Part shown: in pieces, positions 47,727-58,852 of the stretch | How the letters are laid out: each line of letters begins with the position of its first letter | Position numbering within the stretch: the first letter of the stretch is position 1 | DNA from: Odiellus spinosus | Taxonomy: Eukaryota > Arthropoda > Arachnida > Opiliones > Phalangiidae | Reading direction: 5' to 3' | Assembly: GCA_963920705.1 (NCBI GenBank) | Contig: OY987232.1 | Span: forward strand, 10,319,318 to 10,383,317 | Length of the DNA: 64,000 nucleotides | Position numbers and translations under genes: made by a program | The notes under the pieces: model-generated | What the model saw: the letters and a program-made list of their open reading frames with translations, nothing else | Database searches by the model: none | What the model was told of the DNA's origin: nothing

Positions 47727-49342
47727 AAAATGTCTATGCGAACAAAGACCCAGAAGGACATTTTATGGCCTTGAATGTCTGAAGTGACAGATATTTAATT
47801 TTCTTTTAAAACATTAAATTTAAATACAATTAAATTTTCTTTTTAAAACATGAAATTTAAATATAATTAGATTTTCTTTTAATACGAAATTTAAATATAA
47901 TCACAATCTGGCACGATTTAGAGTTTCAAATTTCAAAACAACTGATTTTATTCACTCGGAAATATTTAAGAAAAAACATAACAGACGATTTTCTCCCATG
48001 ACGCTTAACATTAAATTTGGCTTAATTATTTTTCAGGGAAAACGTGTATTGAACTGTTATTTTTCAGTATAACGCGAGCCCATTTTTGTTTTCTTAATTT
48101 AACCCGAATTTCCACGATTCGCAATTGAACGGATCGTTAAAAATACTCGCCGGTTTATTGGAATGGGTATATGAAAAAGGGAAATGTGTTTTTTAAAGCC
48201 CGTTTAAAGTCACCTTCTTTTCTAACTTAGCAGACGATGCAAACCATAACAATTTGTACTTTCAAAGCTATATTGCGCGCGCAAGGGAAGAGAATTTCAA
48301 AGAGACGAATTTTAGAGCGGATAAGGTTTTTAAATAAATTGTAATACTTTCATTTTTCTTTTCGTTAAAACCGTACAATTAAAATGATGATTTCCATAAA
48401 GGACCACTAATTAGTTATTAGGAGTTATAATAAAACATTATCCATGGATTAGGTTTGTTCGTTTGCAACCTAGATTAAAAATTAAAATATGGGGAATTTT
48501 TTTCCCTTTAAATTCCTTGTATAAGCATCCGTAAGCTAACATGAACGAATTGCCTCGACTAAAGTCAAGGAGTTGTAATAAAACATTATCCATGGATTAG
48601 GTTTGTTCGTTTGCAACCTAAATTAAAAATTAAAATATGTGGATTTTTTATTCCCTTTAAATTCCTTGTATAAGCATTCATAAGCTAACATGAACGAATT
48701 GCCTCGACTAAAGTCGAGGAGTTATAACAAAACATTATCCATGGATTAGGTTTGTTCTTTTGCAACCTAAATTAAATATTAAAATATGGGGAATTTTTTT
48801 CCCTTTAAATTCCTTGTATAAGCATTCATAAGCTAACATGAACGAATTGCCTCGACTAAGGTCGAGGAGTTATAATAAAGCATTATCCATAGAAAACATT
48901 ATCCAATTAAGGTATGAGATCAGATCATAGAACTTTGAGTCTATGCCTAAAGCCAAAGCTTAATTAAGTAAATTTTTCTATCGAACGAAAAGTTTCGTTT
49001 TGTTTGACACGTAATCCCTGAAAAATAACTAAGCGAAATTTAATGTTAAGCGTCAATGGGAGAAAATCGTCTGTTTTGTTTTTTCTTAAATATTTCCGAG
49101 TGAATAAAATCAGTTGTTTTGAAATTTGAAACTCTAAATCGTGCCAGATTGTAATTATATTTAAATTTCGTATTAAAAGAAAATCTAATTATATTTAAAT
49201 TTCATGTTTTAAAAGAAAATTTAATTGTATTTAAATTTAATGTTTAAAAGAAAATTAAATATCTGTCACTTCAGACATTCAAGGCCATAAAATATCCTTC
49301 TGGGTCTTTGTTCGCAAAGACATTTTTGATATAATATCTGTC
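47727..49342. mobile_element. long-TIR element inside block T, copy 1
   Basis: Inverted ends of about 310-330 bp: ATATCAAAAATGTCTATGCG and following at the left, and its complement ending AGACATTTTTGATATAAT at the right. Inner parts of the arms share AAACATAACAGACGATTTTC, TTAACATTAAATTT and a Lys-like CCCTGAAAAATAA border. The centre (48040-49010) has no open frame of note apart from the 148-bp tandem repeat. Confidence 0.8.
48421..48868 (+). repeat. 148-bp tandem repeat, three units, with CCTCGACT palindrome
   Basis: Units start at 48421, 48569 and 48718 with GGAGTTATAATAAAACATTA and end in CCTCGACTAAAGTCGAGG, an inverted repeat with a 2-base centre (eight paired bases per arm; one unit has a mismatch). 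The reversed copy of the block near 62100 has only one unit, so the number of units varies between copies. Confidence 0.9.
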
Positions 49343-49401
49343 ACTTCAGTCTAGCACGAAAGTGTTAACTTCTATATTAAAAGACTAGCCCTTTAAAAAG
49401 T

Positions 49402-50760
49402 GATTCAGTCAAATCTCTACATTTTTACCATTGCCCTTTAAACCCAATTAAAATTAATTTTATCATAATTTTTTATGTTAATAGCTGCGGCAGCCTCACT
49501 TGATTCAGTCAGATCTCTACATTTTTACCATTGCCCTTTAATCCCAATTAAAATTAATTTTTTCATAATTTTTTATGTTAATAGCTGCGGCAGGTGCACT
49601 TGATACAGTCAGATCTCTACATTTTTACCATTGCCCTTTAAACCCAATTAAAATTAATTTTTTCACAATTTTTGATGTTAATAGCTGGGGCAGCCTCACT
49701 TGATTCAGTCAAATTTCTAAATTTTTACCAGTGCCCTTTAATCCCAATTAAAATTAATTTTTTCATTATTTTTGATGATAATAGCTGGGGCAGCCCCACT
49801 TGATTCAGTCAAATCTCTACATTTTTACCATTGCCCTTTAATCCCAATTAAAATTATTTTTTTCATAATTTTTTATGTTAATAGCTGGGGCAGCGTCACT
49901 TGATTTAGTCAGATCTCTACATTTTTAAAATTGCCCTTTAAACCCAATTAAACTAAATTTTTTCATAATTTTTGATGTTAACAGCTGCGGCAGCCTCACT
50001 TGATTCAGTCAGATCTCTACATTTTTACCATTGTCCTTTAAACCAAATTTAAATAAATTTTTTCATAAATTTTTGATGTTAATAGCTGCGGCAGCCGCAC
50101 TTGATTTAGTCAAATTTCTACATTTTTACCATTGCCCTTTAAACCCAATTAAACAAAATGTTTTCATAATTTTTGATGTTAATAGCTGCGGCAGCCGCAA
50201 TTGATTTAGTCAGATCTCTACATTTTTACCATTGCCCTTTAAACCCAATAAAACTAAATTTTTTCATAATTTTTTATGATAATAGCTTGGGCAGCCTCAC
50301 TTGATTCAGTCAGATCTCTGCATTTTTACCATTGCCCTTTAAACCCGATTAAAATTAATTTTTTCATAATTTTTTATGTTAATAGCTGGGGCAGCCTCAC
50401 TTGATTCAGTCAGATCTCTACATTTTACCATTGCCCTTTAAACCCAATTAAAATTAATTTTTTCACCAATTTTGATGTTAATACCTCCGATAGCCGCAGT
50501 GAAATCTTTATATTTTCCCCATTGCCCTTTAAACCAAATTTAAATTAATTTTTTCCTCAATTTTGATGTTAATACCTCCGACATCCGCAGCGAAATCTTT
50601 ATATTTTCCACATTGCCCTTTAAACCAAATTTAAATTAATTTTTTCATCAATTTTGATGTTAATACCTCCGACAGCCGCAGTGAAATCTTTATAATTTTC
50701 CATTACCCTTTAAACTAAATTCCAATTAATTTTTTCATTATTTTTGATGTTAATACCTTC
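49402..50760 (+). repeat. satellite with 100-bp period shifting to about 90 bp
   Basis: Units beginning GATTCAGTCAGATCTCTACA start at 49402, 49502, 49602, 49702, 49802, 49902, 50002, 50103, 50203, 50303 and 50403, an almost exact 100-bp period. They contain ACCATTGCCCTTTAAACCCA, ATGTTAATAGCTGCGGCAGC. From about 50480 the units become about 90 bp, with GTTAATACCTCCGACAGCCG. The inverted equivalent is 60300-61500. Confidence 0.92.
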
Positions 50761-51067
50761 CTTATTGCCGTTCGGAATGGCAAGTCGTTCGGAATTTCAC
50801 TCATTTTTAAAAAGGAGAGTACTTTTAAGGCGGAGAAATTGAAAATTAATGTTATTCTATGGGATTTAGATTTTTTGTAAGAGACTTACCTTTCAGATTT
50901 ATTTTCTAATGCTTCCAAATATTTTACGGGCTTTATTTTAAGACTAATTTCATATAAAGGGCAAAAATATGAAGGAGAAATTAAGTCAGAGTTCATTACC
51001 CATAGCCTCCAAATCAAGCGCGCGCTCCTCCACGAGTCCTCCTGCACGTGATTTTAAAAAGCCATAT

Positions 51068-51106
51068 AAAACCTAAGCCTAATTTGTCAAATTAGGCTTA
51101 GGTTTT
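51068..51106. repeat. perfect palindrome, 19-bp arms, 1-base centre
   Basis: AAAACCTAAGCCTAATTTG and its exact complement around a single T. A slightly imperfect version lies in the reversed copy near 59955-59990. Confidence 0.95.
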
Positions 51107-51654
51107 TGGCGAATCTATTTCTCCGCCTTGTTGTTTCCTCCGTTTTCATGAATAGATTGTGGGCCAACTAATCGGTGTAAAATTATGAAATTAGTCTTAA
51201 AATAAAGCTTGAAACTTGATTCATACCACACGGAAAATCCAAGTCTGAAAAATATCCGGAAGTATTAGAAAATAAATCTGAAAGGTAAGCCACTTTCAAA
51301 AAAACAAATCCCATAGAATAACATTACGAATTTGGCCATGCGCGAAACCAGCTAAGTACCAAAAAAAGGGTCAACTTCAGAATTAATTTTAAAATACTTA
51401 GACTTAATATTTTTAAATGAAACTTGGAAAAGGCACACATTCGAACCTTGCTCTACCATTTAAAATTGGTTTTAACCGTAACAAATAATTACTCTTTTAG
51501 TTCTGCGATGCACAGGACATGTCCTCGAAAAAGTCGATTTTAATGTTATTTCAATGGGGAAATGGAACGTTCTGATTGGCTAGAGGCTGAATTTGTGAAA
51601 TAACATTACAGATGATGATGGGCCCATAACATTGAACGCTGTCGCGTTCATAGA

Positions 51655-53090
51655 ATAAACAAAAATTAATTTTATTAAACAGTAGATACGCTTTATTTAA
51701 TGGTATTTTTTATCTGAAAATTGCATTCACTGGGTTCTTCTACTAGGGTAGCCCTCTTTAACCGTCAAATGTTTTACTATTATATTATATCATGTGTATC
51801 CCATTAAATTGACCCTAATTCACCGTAATTAAAAAGTTGGCAAGATTTTGTTATCATTTTGTTTTTAAACTTTAATAATATATCTCTTCTCGGCCTATAT
51901 AAACGAGATTTACAGATTCGGTTCTAACAGATGCACCGTACCAATGGGTGGTTTACGTTAGCGTTTAAGATTGTGGCGAACCCTCTCGCGTGTGCAATGG
52001 TGACATCTTCGATTGTTTCGGCAATCGTTTCTCACCTATATTTAGGTGATAAGAGACCTCTTTCTTACGATCTTTTTGGCAGAGTACTCAAATAAACCGA
52101 GGCGATTGAATTTAAATGGCATTACCTAGAAATGTGGCTAATTTAAAGGTACAGACCGGGATAAAAAAAAGTGTGTCTTAAATTATAGAGCGTATATTAA
52201 AACGACTAATATCATATCGCAAAAAATTTAATAGTTAGTAGATATTAAGATATTTGCGTTTATTATAAGCAAAAAGTGATCTCTAGTGAACGCCATTTTA
52301 GTTTTTTCATACCCTTTCGATGCCTGCTGAGGATCGGCTCAGTCGATTGGTTTATTTCTCACCTAAAGTCACTTGACTCTAGCTGAAAATAGATGTGGGT
52401 ATAAGCGCGCTCAATTTCTTTAGAGTAAAATAAGATATGCCGGGCCGAAACATAGGCTACTTCCGAAGGATCCCGAAACTAGCCCGAAGGATCCCGAATA
52501 CTAACCCGAAGGTCGGTCGGCCAGCTGAGCTAGTAGTAGTCAGTACTAGGTATTAATCGAGTCTTAAGTTGATTTGAAGAATTAGAAGGTAAGAACTAAA
52601 CTGCAATTAGGCATGTTTTCGTAGAAAGTTAGAAATCACAATCACAAAATTACAGGTCTTCTTATGAAGTTACGAACAGACGATCCGACTGCAGCCGACT
52701 CGAATGGCCTTCGTTTAGCGAATCTTTATTGGGTCACTTAAAGGCCAATCATTGAAGCAGATCTTTATTTTTAAAACTCGAAATGCCGGGAAGCAAATAT
52801 GGCGTTCTTCTAGGAACGTAAATTTCGGTTTTAAAATGATATTTATAAATTAACCAAGACTTAAATCACTATAATGTGTTTTGATTTGTAGGTTTTTTAG
52901 CATGCTCTTTCCAATGGAAGTACTTTTAAAGTTGGGTTGCCTTTCCCTTTAATATATTATGTCTCTGTAAGAACATTTCACAAAGAAAGCACTTAATTAA
53001 TTAAATATCACTTGAGTTGGACTTCATATCCTGCCAAGTGCTAAATTACGCACGAAATTTAAAGTTTAACGTTTTCCATCTCTTCTTTAT
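51655..53090 (-). repeat. segment D, copy 2 (left arm), with an 0.8-kb interruption
   Basis: Reverse orientation of D: GGTGGTTTACGTTAGC, ATCTTCGATTGTTTCGGC, AGAGACCTCTTTCTTACGAT. Between about 52145 and 52970 the sequence (GGTACAGACCGGGATAAAAA to ATTAATTAAATATC) is absent from the other D copies; it includes GGATCCCGAA repeated and has no coding signal. It is presumably an insertion, but I could not define its ends. Confidence 0.65.
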
Positions 53091-53170
53091 TTTAGATCCA
53101 AAAGCATAGTCATTACTTGCTACTAAGTAGTTGGTCAATTATTAAACTCTGGATCTAAAGCACATCTAAC
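53091..53170. mobile_element. hairpin MITE H, copy 2, mostly deleted
   Basis: Only one arm plus a fragment remains: TACTAAGTAGTTGGTCAATT, CTCTGGATCTAAAGCACATC. Compared with the full copies the other arm is reduced to about 25 bp. Confidence 0.6.
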
Positions 53171-53359
53171 TTAAGTGTATTAAAAAATAAAGATTTAGAA
53201 TGTTAAATAGGATAGGCGAAACGGAAATTGATGTCGGCCAGTTAAATAAACGGCCACATACTTTTGGTCTTCGGAATTATGTTCTCTTGCTTTAAAGAGT
53301 TGTTTCGCATTCCCAGCCCATTTTTTGTCGATGCGATTCAATATTATAGTTCGGTCTAA

Positions 53360-53757
53360 CCCGTCCCTCTTGTAATATTTTAGGTAAGGTTAGGTTAGTT
53401 AATCCCTCTAATTAGCCAATCCCTCCCACTAGTTAATCCTTAGCTCGGGCTATTTGTAATATTTTAGGAAAGGCTAGGTTAGGTAAGTTTATTCCTCCAA
53501 TTAACTCATCCTTCCAATTAGTTAATCCCTCGGGCTACACATTCCATCATGTAATCTTGAAGGTAAAGTTAAATTAGGTTAATTAATCCCTGGAAATAGC
53601 TCATTCCTCCAACTAGTTAATCCCTAGCTCGGGCTAACCCGTTCCCCTTGTAATATTTTAGGTAAGATTAGGTTAGGCTAGTTAATCAATTGAATTAGCT
53701 AATCCTTGTTTTACTACTTTAGGTAAGGTTAGGTTAGTTAATCTCGGTCTTTCTAGA
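53360..53757 (-). repeat. satellite R4, array 2 (inverted, left arm)
   Basis: About four units in reverse: TAATATTTTAGGTAAGGTTA, GGTTAGTTAATCCCTC, AGCTCGGGCTAACCCG. TTAGG words appear directly on this strand. Confidence 0.85.
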
Positions 53758-53882
53758 TTTGTACCAGGGTCTCAGTTACGAATAGATTGAAGCCTCAATT
53801 AAACGCAATAATTTTTATTCAGCATTAGTAAGAATTAAGGTTCAATAGAATAGGTGTAAATTTTTGGTGAAAAAGGGACAGA

Positions 53883-54398
53883 AATTTTACAAAAAAGAGG
53901 TTGCTTCGCACCCTTAAAAAAGCTCTTTATCTAACTCGAATCAAACCCGTGAAGGGACACAAGTTAATTGTTAGAGAAAGAGCAATTTCATATCTTTAAA
54001 ATATCTTTAGTTGGTAGATTTAGTCTACTACTTCAAAGATTTTATTATTATTATATATTTTCCAAAAAACGGATAAAGACGACCTAAGACTAATGATAAA
54101 TATATATACATTAAAGGAACTCCATCTTTAGCTAATTTAATTAGTGATGCTGATAGAATTTAAAAATAACATCAATAAGAGAGGAAGGTTACCTAGGTCG
54201 TCTTTATCCGTTTTTTTGGAAAATATATAATAATAATAAAATCTTTGAAGTAGTAGACTAAATCTACTAACTATAATTTTAAAGATATTAAATTGCTCTT
54301 TCTCTAACAATTAATTTGTGTCCCTTAACGGTTTGATTCGAGTTAGATAAAGAGCTTTTTCTAAGGGTACGAAACAATCTCTTTTTTGTATAATTTGC
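53883..54398. mobile_element. R6 foldback element, 0.52 kb
   Basis: Left arm from ACAAAAAAGAGGTTGCTTCG to CGGATAAAGACGACCTAAG; right arm its complement from CTAGGTCGTCTTTATCCG to ACAATCTCTTTTTTG. Arms are about 200 bp with good complementarity, around a centre of about 110 bp. This is the most compact R6 foldback in the window and the best candidate for the structure of the intact element. Confidence 0.85.
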
Positions 54399-54699
54399 CT
54401 CTGTCTAATTGAATTTTTTGTATAATTTGCCTCTGTCTAATTGAATTTTTCTTTATAATGGTATTCCTTCTGGTAACCAACCAGAATAGGCTACGCCTTT
54501 GTCGATGCCTACAGGGTTAGGTTAGGTTAAGTTTCTCGGAGAGATAATCATTTGGTTTCTTAACTTGTTCACACTTTGCATGAAAACGTTTTCAAATATT
54601 TTTTTCAACATTAAAATAATTTCCAATGCAACTATTTTGTTTATTGACAAACTAACTCTAAAGTTCACCTAGACTACATTTTTCAAAGGGACTAATATT

Positions 54700-55165
54700 A
54701 GTTGAAAAACCTTGTTGCCAGGCAACAAGAAAGAAAAGGTTATCCGTAACGTAAGTACTATTTTCATAGTTGTAATTACAACTTTATACGGACAGATATG
54801 ATTATCATTCCGAGAACACACATCACAACTTTTAATGGACATATATTTTAAATGTGGTATAGAAGGTTTCAATGTAACAAGCACCACTATTTCCAAAACT
54901 AAGCAATTGGGAAGTCTTTGGTACAGCGTATATGAATAATTCTTCCAGCAGACCAAGTAGAAATTTTCGCATAGTTATTCGTGAAAGGTTTGGATGAATG
55001 GCACTGCCATTTAAAATGATAATATGTCCATTGAAAGTAATGATGTGTGTTCTCGGAAAAATAATCATATCTGTCCATTCAAAGTTGTAATTACAACTCT
55101 GAAAGTAATACTTACGTTACGGATACCATTTCCTTCTTCTTGCCTGGCTACAAGGTTTTTAAACT
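54700..55165. mobile_element. foldback MITE, about 145-bp arms
   Basis: Left arm begins AACCTTGTTGCCAGGCAACA; right arm complement AACCTTGTAGCCAGGCAAGA. Both arms contain TCCGTAACGTAAGTA, AGTTGTAATTACAACTTT, GACAGATATGATTAT and CCGAGAACACACATCA. Lies about 235 bp inside intron 2 from ABCH exon 2. Open frames within it are by-products of the arms. Confidence 0.85.
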
Positions 55166-55399
55166 AATTTCAAATTCCGTATCTCGGTCGTTGAGTTTTT
55201 AGAATTTCCTCTCTCCTCGAGCGCGAAAGCTCTGACAACTGTCTTAATTTCCAGAACCATATACCAATGCCCGATTGTAAACTTGAAAGTGATTTACTTG
55301 TGTTAAATTTAATTTTACGATTTAATATGAAATTAAAATTATATAAAATATACTCTTTTCTTTTTTACAAAAAAATTAAAAAAATAAATTTAAACTTAC

Positions 55400-55521
55400 A
55401 TTTCTCCCTTCAATATGTTTAGATTTACTCCTTTCAGCACAAATTTATCCTTAGAAGCTCTCTCGTATGTGTAGAATACATTTGAAACTTGTACCGCCAC
55501 ACCTGATTTTTTTAGATCTTC
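55400..55521 (-). CDS. ABCH transporter exon 2: start of the ATP-binding domain
   Basis: 122 nt encoding residues 29-68 plus two bases of Ile69. Reads VAVQVSNVFYTYERASKDKF then VLKGVNLNILKGE, the A-loop/first beta strands of an ABC domain, with Tyr46 or Tyr48 in the position that stacks on the adenine. Acceptor TATTTTTAG before GAAGAT; donor AT followed by GTAAGT, strong. Phase 0 in and phase 2 out, completed by exon 3 after a 28.3-kb intron. Confidence 0.9.
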
Positions 55522-55680
55522 CTAAAAATATAATACGCAATTCTAATATTTTTTGATGTTTATATAATTAGAAATTTTCACACAAGAGAATCTACGAAAT
55601 ATAATCTAATTTAATAGAACGTATATTGTCACGTAAGATTTCTCCGTTAAATCTCTCAGTGTTTGTTAATTTCTACCCAC

Positions 55681-55765
55681 CTTTTGACTTAACTTTACTA
55701 CGCAAGTTTTGGAATTTCCATTGCTTTGTCCGTTCGTGTATTTAGCTGTATTTCCATTTTCCATC
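55681..55765 (-). CDS. ABCH transporter exon 1: N-terminus with start codon
   Basis: ATG at 55764. Encodes 28 residues, MENGNTAKYTNGQSNGNSK and TCVVKLSQK, an Asn/Gly/Ser-rich cytoplasmic leader typical before the ABC domain in this family. Donor AAG followed by GTGGGT. The single base before the ATG follows TTTAGTGCAG, a good acceptor, so a 5' untranslated exon probably lies further right. The ATG could also be in the first exon if that acceptor is unused. No promoter was identified. Confidence 0.75.
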
Positions 55766-57304
55766 CTGCACTAAACACAAATTTAATTCACGATCGTTAT
55801 TTTACAATAGGCGCGATCTTATAATTAGTATTAAAAAATTAGAGACGGATTCTTCGTCGATTTTCTAATTTATTTTAAAATCTTGTATTTAAAAGTTTTC
55901 GAACATTCATCGAAAGTTTTCGGGCCGTGGCCCCTTAAGAATTAAAGATTAATATTTGGACAGTCGGACGAGTCCCTCTACAATAAAACTAGAAGCATTT
56001 TATTCATAATCGCTTTAAAAGGGGTCACGGGTTTTTAAATTAAAAAAGAAAATCAGCGAAGTATCCGTCTTTATTTAATACTTGTGTAATACAAAAATCC
56101 GTGGACACCATGCCTTTTAGAATTATATATTGTAATTAGTGCTGCTACTGAATTATATTCGTATATTTTCCATTGCACCAAATCCCATACGACCGAACGC
56201 ATTCCCATTAGACCGAAAACTCCGCACTTTGGCGGTTTCGGGCCAATAGGACTGTCCCATTGAACCGAAAAATCGGCACTTTTCCGTGTTTAATATTCGG
56301 TCCATTGCGACATATCTTTACTTAAATATACCCGAAGAAAATTAAACTATAAATTTCCGGGAACGCAAAGGAACGCAAAGATTGAATCTTTGCAAGCAAA
56401 AGATCTAATTGACTTATAATAATTTAATAATCTAGTAAAATGAGCACTAGGCCCAAATATTTTGTAAAATATTAAGCAAAATGTAATGTATAGAATAACA
56501 AAACCTTTTTAAATCACAGATATTTAACTTTAAAAAGCAAATTGTCTATTTTTATTTAAATTTTAAAATCATATTCATTGCGTAAAATTGATTCGGCGCC
56601 AATTTTTGAGTATTTACTTTATATAATTCCTAAAAGTGATATTAGCCACTGAAAACAAAATATTTTAAATCAATTTAGACTTATAAGACATAACTAATCA
56701 TATCAAATCTCGCTATAATCTTACAAGCTCTTTGTGGTTAATTATTAAATTTATGAATTGAGGCTCGAAGATTTTTTTTGTTGTTCAGACCAATCAACTG
56801 CTGATTCGAAGGAAAATTCTAGCTAACCGAAAGAAATGTCTGTTATAAATGTTTGTTCTCGCGATAATTTTATACGACATTTTAACGGCATCAGCAATTA
56901 ACTCTTTTCGAGAAATCTAGCATTGTAAAATTTCATTAAAGTGGATTAAGGCTTAGCGAGTCTAGTTCGAGACTATAATTAACTGTAAATTACCTAATAA
57001 AATGCGAGATTTGATATTTTTTACGCATATTAAAACAGTCCAAATCGTTCAAAAATAACTTGTTATAAGTGTCTTCAAACATAAATAAGATAAAATTTGT
57101 TTAACTGTTGAGATTTATAATATTAAAATATACTTTGTATTATAACTTATGACTAGATGACAATATTCAAACAACCTAATAAATAACAAAGGTTATCGAC
57201 TAATTTGGACTCGTGGAATTCAGAAACAATTTTTTAAAAACTCTACGACAAGCAGAAATGTCAGTAATACGCATTTGAAACTTTAAAATTTACATAATAA
57301 AATC
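55766..57304. other. upstream region of ABCH with R7 copy 2
   Basis: Between exon 1 and the right inverted arm. About 56170-56420 is R7 copy 2 (CCGAAAAATCGGCACTTTTC, CATTAGACCGAAAACTCCG, AAGATTGAATCTTTGCAA). The remainder is AT-rich with no recognised coding sequence. A 5' UTR exon and promoter of ABCH may lie here or beyond, but I cannot place them. Confidence 0.4.
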
Positions 57305-57965
57305 TCATTAAGTTTCTAACCTAACCTAACCTTACGTTAAAGATTACCCAGTGAACAAGGTAGCCCGAGGGATTAACTAGTTGAAGCGATGGGCTAATTC
57401 GAGGGATTAACTAACCTAACCTTACCTTGAAGAATAAAAGAGGGACGGGTTAGTCCGAGCTAGGGATTAAACAGTTGGGGGGATGGGCTACTTCCAGGGA
57501 TTAACTAACCTATTCTAACCATAAAAATTACAAGATGGACGCGGTAGCCCGAGGGATTAATTAGTTGGAGGGATGGGCTAATTCGAGGGATTAACTAACC
57601 TAACCTTACCTAAAATATTACAAGATAGACGGATTAGTCTGAGCCAGGGATTAAATAGTTGGAGGGTGGTACTACTTCCTGGGATTAACTAACCTTAAAG
57701 ATTGCACGATGGACGCGGTAGCTCGAGGCATGGGCTAATTCGATGGATTAACTAGTTGGAGGGATGGGCTAATTCGATGGATTAACTAGTTGGAGGGATG
57801 GGCTAATTCGATGGATTAACTAACCTAACCTAAAATATTAAAAGAGGGACGGGTTAGCCCGAGCTAGGGATTAACTTTTTAAAGGGACGGGCAAGCTCGT
57901 GCGATTAACTAACCTAACCTAACCGTACCTACAAAGTAACAAGAGGGACGGGCAAGCTAGAGGGA
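57305..57965 (+). repeat. satellite R4, array 3 (right arm)
   Basis: About seven to eight units on the plus strand. One 43-bp half-unit (TTGGAGGGATGGGCTAATTC and GATGGATTAACTAG) is locally triplicated at 57720-57820. CCTAACCTAACC words recur. Confidence 0.85.
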
Positions 57966-58129
57966 TTATATAATCTAATCTTAAATTTTAATATTGATTC
58001 GCATCGACAAAAAATTGGCATGGAAAGCGAAAGTTCTTTAAAGCAGAAGAACATAATTCAGGAGACCAGAAGTATGTGGCCGTTTTACTCGCCGACATCA
58101 ATTTCTGTTTCGCCTATCCTATTTATAAT

Positions 58130-58325
58130 TCTAAATCTTTATTTTATATACTTGAGTTTTCTCGACTATTATGTGCTTTAGATCCAGACTTTAATAAGTG
58201 TCCAACTACTTAATAGCAATACGTCGTTATGTAGTAGTTATGACGGTGCTATTAAGTTGGTTGCTTATTACTTAAGTCTGGATCTAAAGCACATCCTAGT
58301 GGTTAAACTCAAGTATATTAAAAAT
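58130..58325. mobile_element. hairpin MITE H, copy 3
   Basis: Inverted arms ATACTTGAGTTT...GATCCAGACTT...TTAATAGCAATACGTC and the complement GACGGTGCTATTAAG...GTCTGGATCTAAAGCACAT...AAACTCAAGTAT. It differs from copy 1 by several substitutions spread over both arms. Confidence 0.8.
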
Positions 58326-58414
58326 AAAGTAGAGATTGAGAACGTTAAACTTTAAATTTCATGTGCAATTGAGCACTTGGTATGATATGTAGTCTTACTC
58401 AAGTGATATTTATT

Positions 58415-58842
58415 AAAAAAGATTCATTATTTTTATCACGGAGAATATTAAAATAAGTAAATAATAAAATAATTTAGCGAAGAAGTACACGTGAAGGAAA
58501 TTAAAAATAAAACTGGTTTATTTCTAAGTTTTAAAAATGGAAACAGTTTCGAACCGCGGTTCGTTATTCAATCTGACAAAAGCTAATTTTTACATGGTTA
58601 ATATACCAATTTTAATGACATTATTTTTTAACCTTATTAATTTTAACCTGATAAATAAGGTTAAAAAATAATGTCATTAAAATTGGTATATTAACCATGT
58701 AAAGATTAGCTTTTGTCAGATTGAATAACGAACCGCGGTTCGAAACTGTTTCCATTTTTAAAACTTAGAAATAAACCAGTTTTATTTTTAATTTCGTTCA
58801 CGTGTACTTCTTCGCTAAATTATTTTATTATTTACTTATTTT
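58415..58842. mobile_element. foldback MITE with near-perfect arms, 10-bp flanking repeat
   Basis: Arms of about 180 bp, from AAATAAGTAAATAATAAAAT (58452) to about 58640 and from about 58660 to 58842, almost fully complementary, with a short AATTTTAACCTGATAAAT centre. Flanked by GATATTTATT at 58405-58414 and 58843-58852. Absent from the other D copies, so the interrupted site is visible. The left side has about 35 extra bases outside the paired region. Confidence 0.85.
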
Positions 58843-58852
58843 GATATTTATT

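Larger units (their letters stand above)
47717..51652 (+). mobile_element. TIR block T, copy 1 (3.9 kb; left arm)
   Basis: Composite block inserted into an R3-D unit. It holds a 1.6-kb element with long inverted ends (47727-49342), the 100-bp satellite (49402-50760) and segment C (50760-51650) with the palindrome at 51068. The same block occurs reversed at 59403-62945. No coding region was recognised, so what mobilised it is unknown. Confidence 0.7.
2662..55764 (-). other. ABCH-family ABC transporter gene, 5' part (six coding exons)
   Basis: Gene-level entry for the six minus-strand exons listed separately. Joined, they encode 290 residues: Walker A GPSGCGKTT at 74-82, a Gln at 120 closing GYMPQ, signature LSGGQ at 171-175, Walker B LLILDEP at 191-197 and H-switch TTHYIDEA at 226-233. 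ABCH proteins are arthropod half-transporters with the ATP-binding domain before a six-helix membrane domain; known insect members act in epidermal lipid and cuticle-barrier transport. The membrane domain is not in the window. ABCH is preferred over ABCG because of the VGYMPQE, ILDEPTVGIDP, VGLMREGKLLAE and SLERCF-type segments, which match ABCH from memory. Introns are about 160, 28300, 70, 23600 and 60 bp. Subfamily assignment is by recognition, not by search. Confidence 0.85.

Noticed and set aside
49402-50760. CRISPR-like array
   Set aside because: Period and spacing are regular, but the whole 100-bp unit is repeated without unique spacers, and the context is an animal genome.
54669-55068. 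Two minus-strand ORFs near ABCH exon 2
   Set aside because: Both lie in the arms of the foldback MITE, and neither continues the ABCH reading frame with splice sites.
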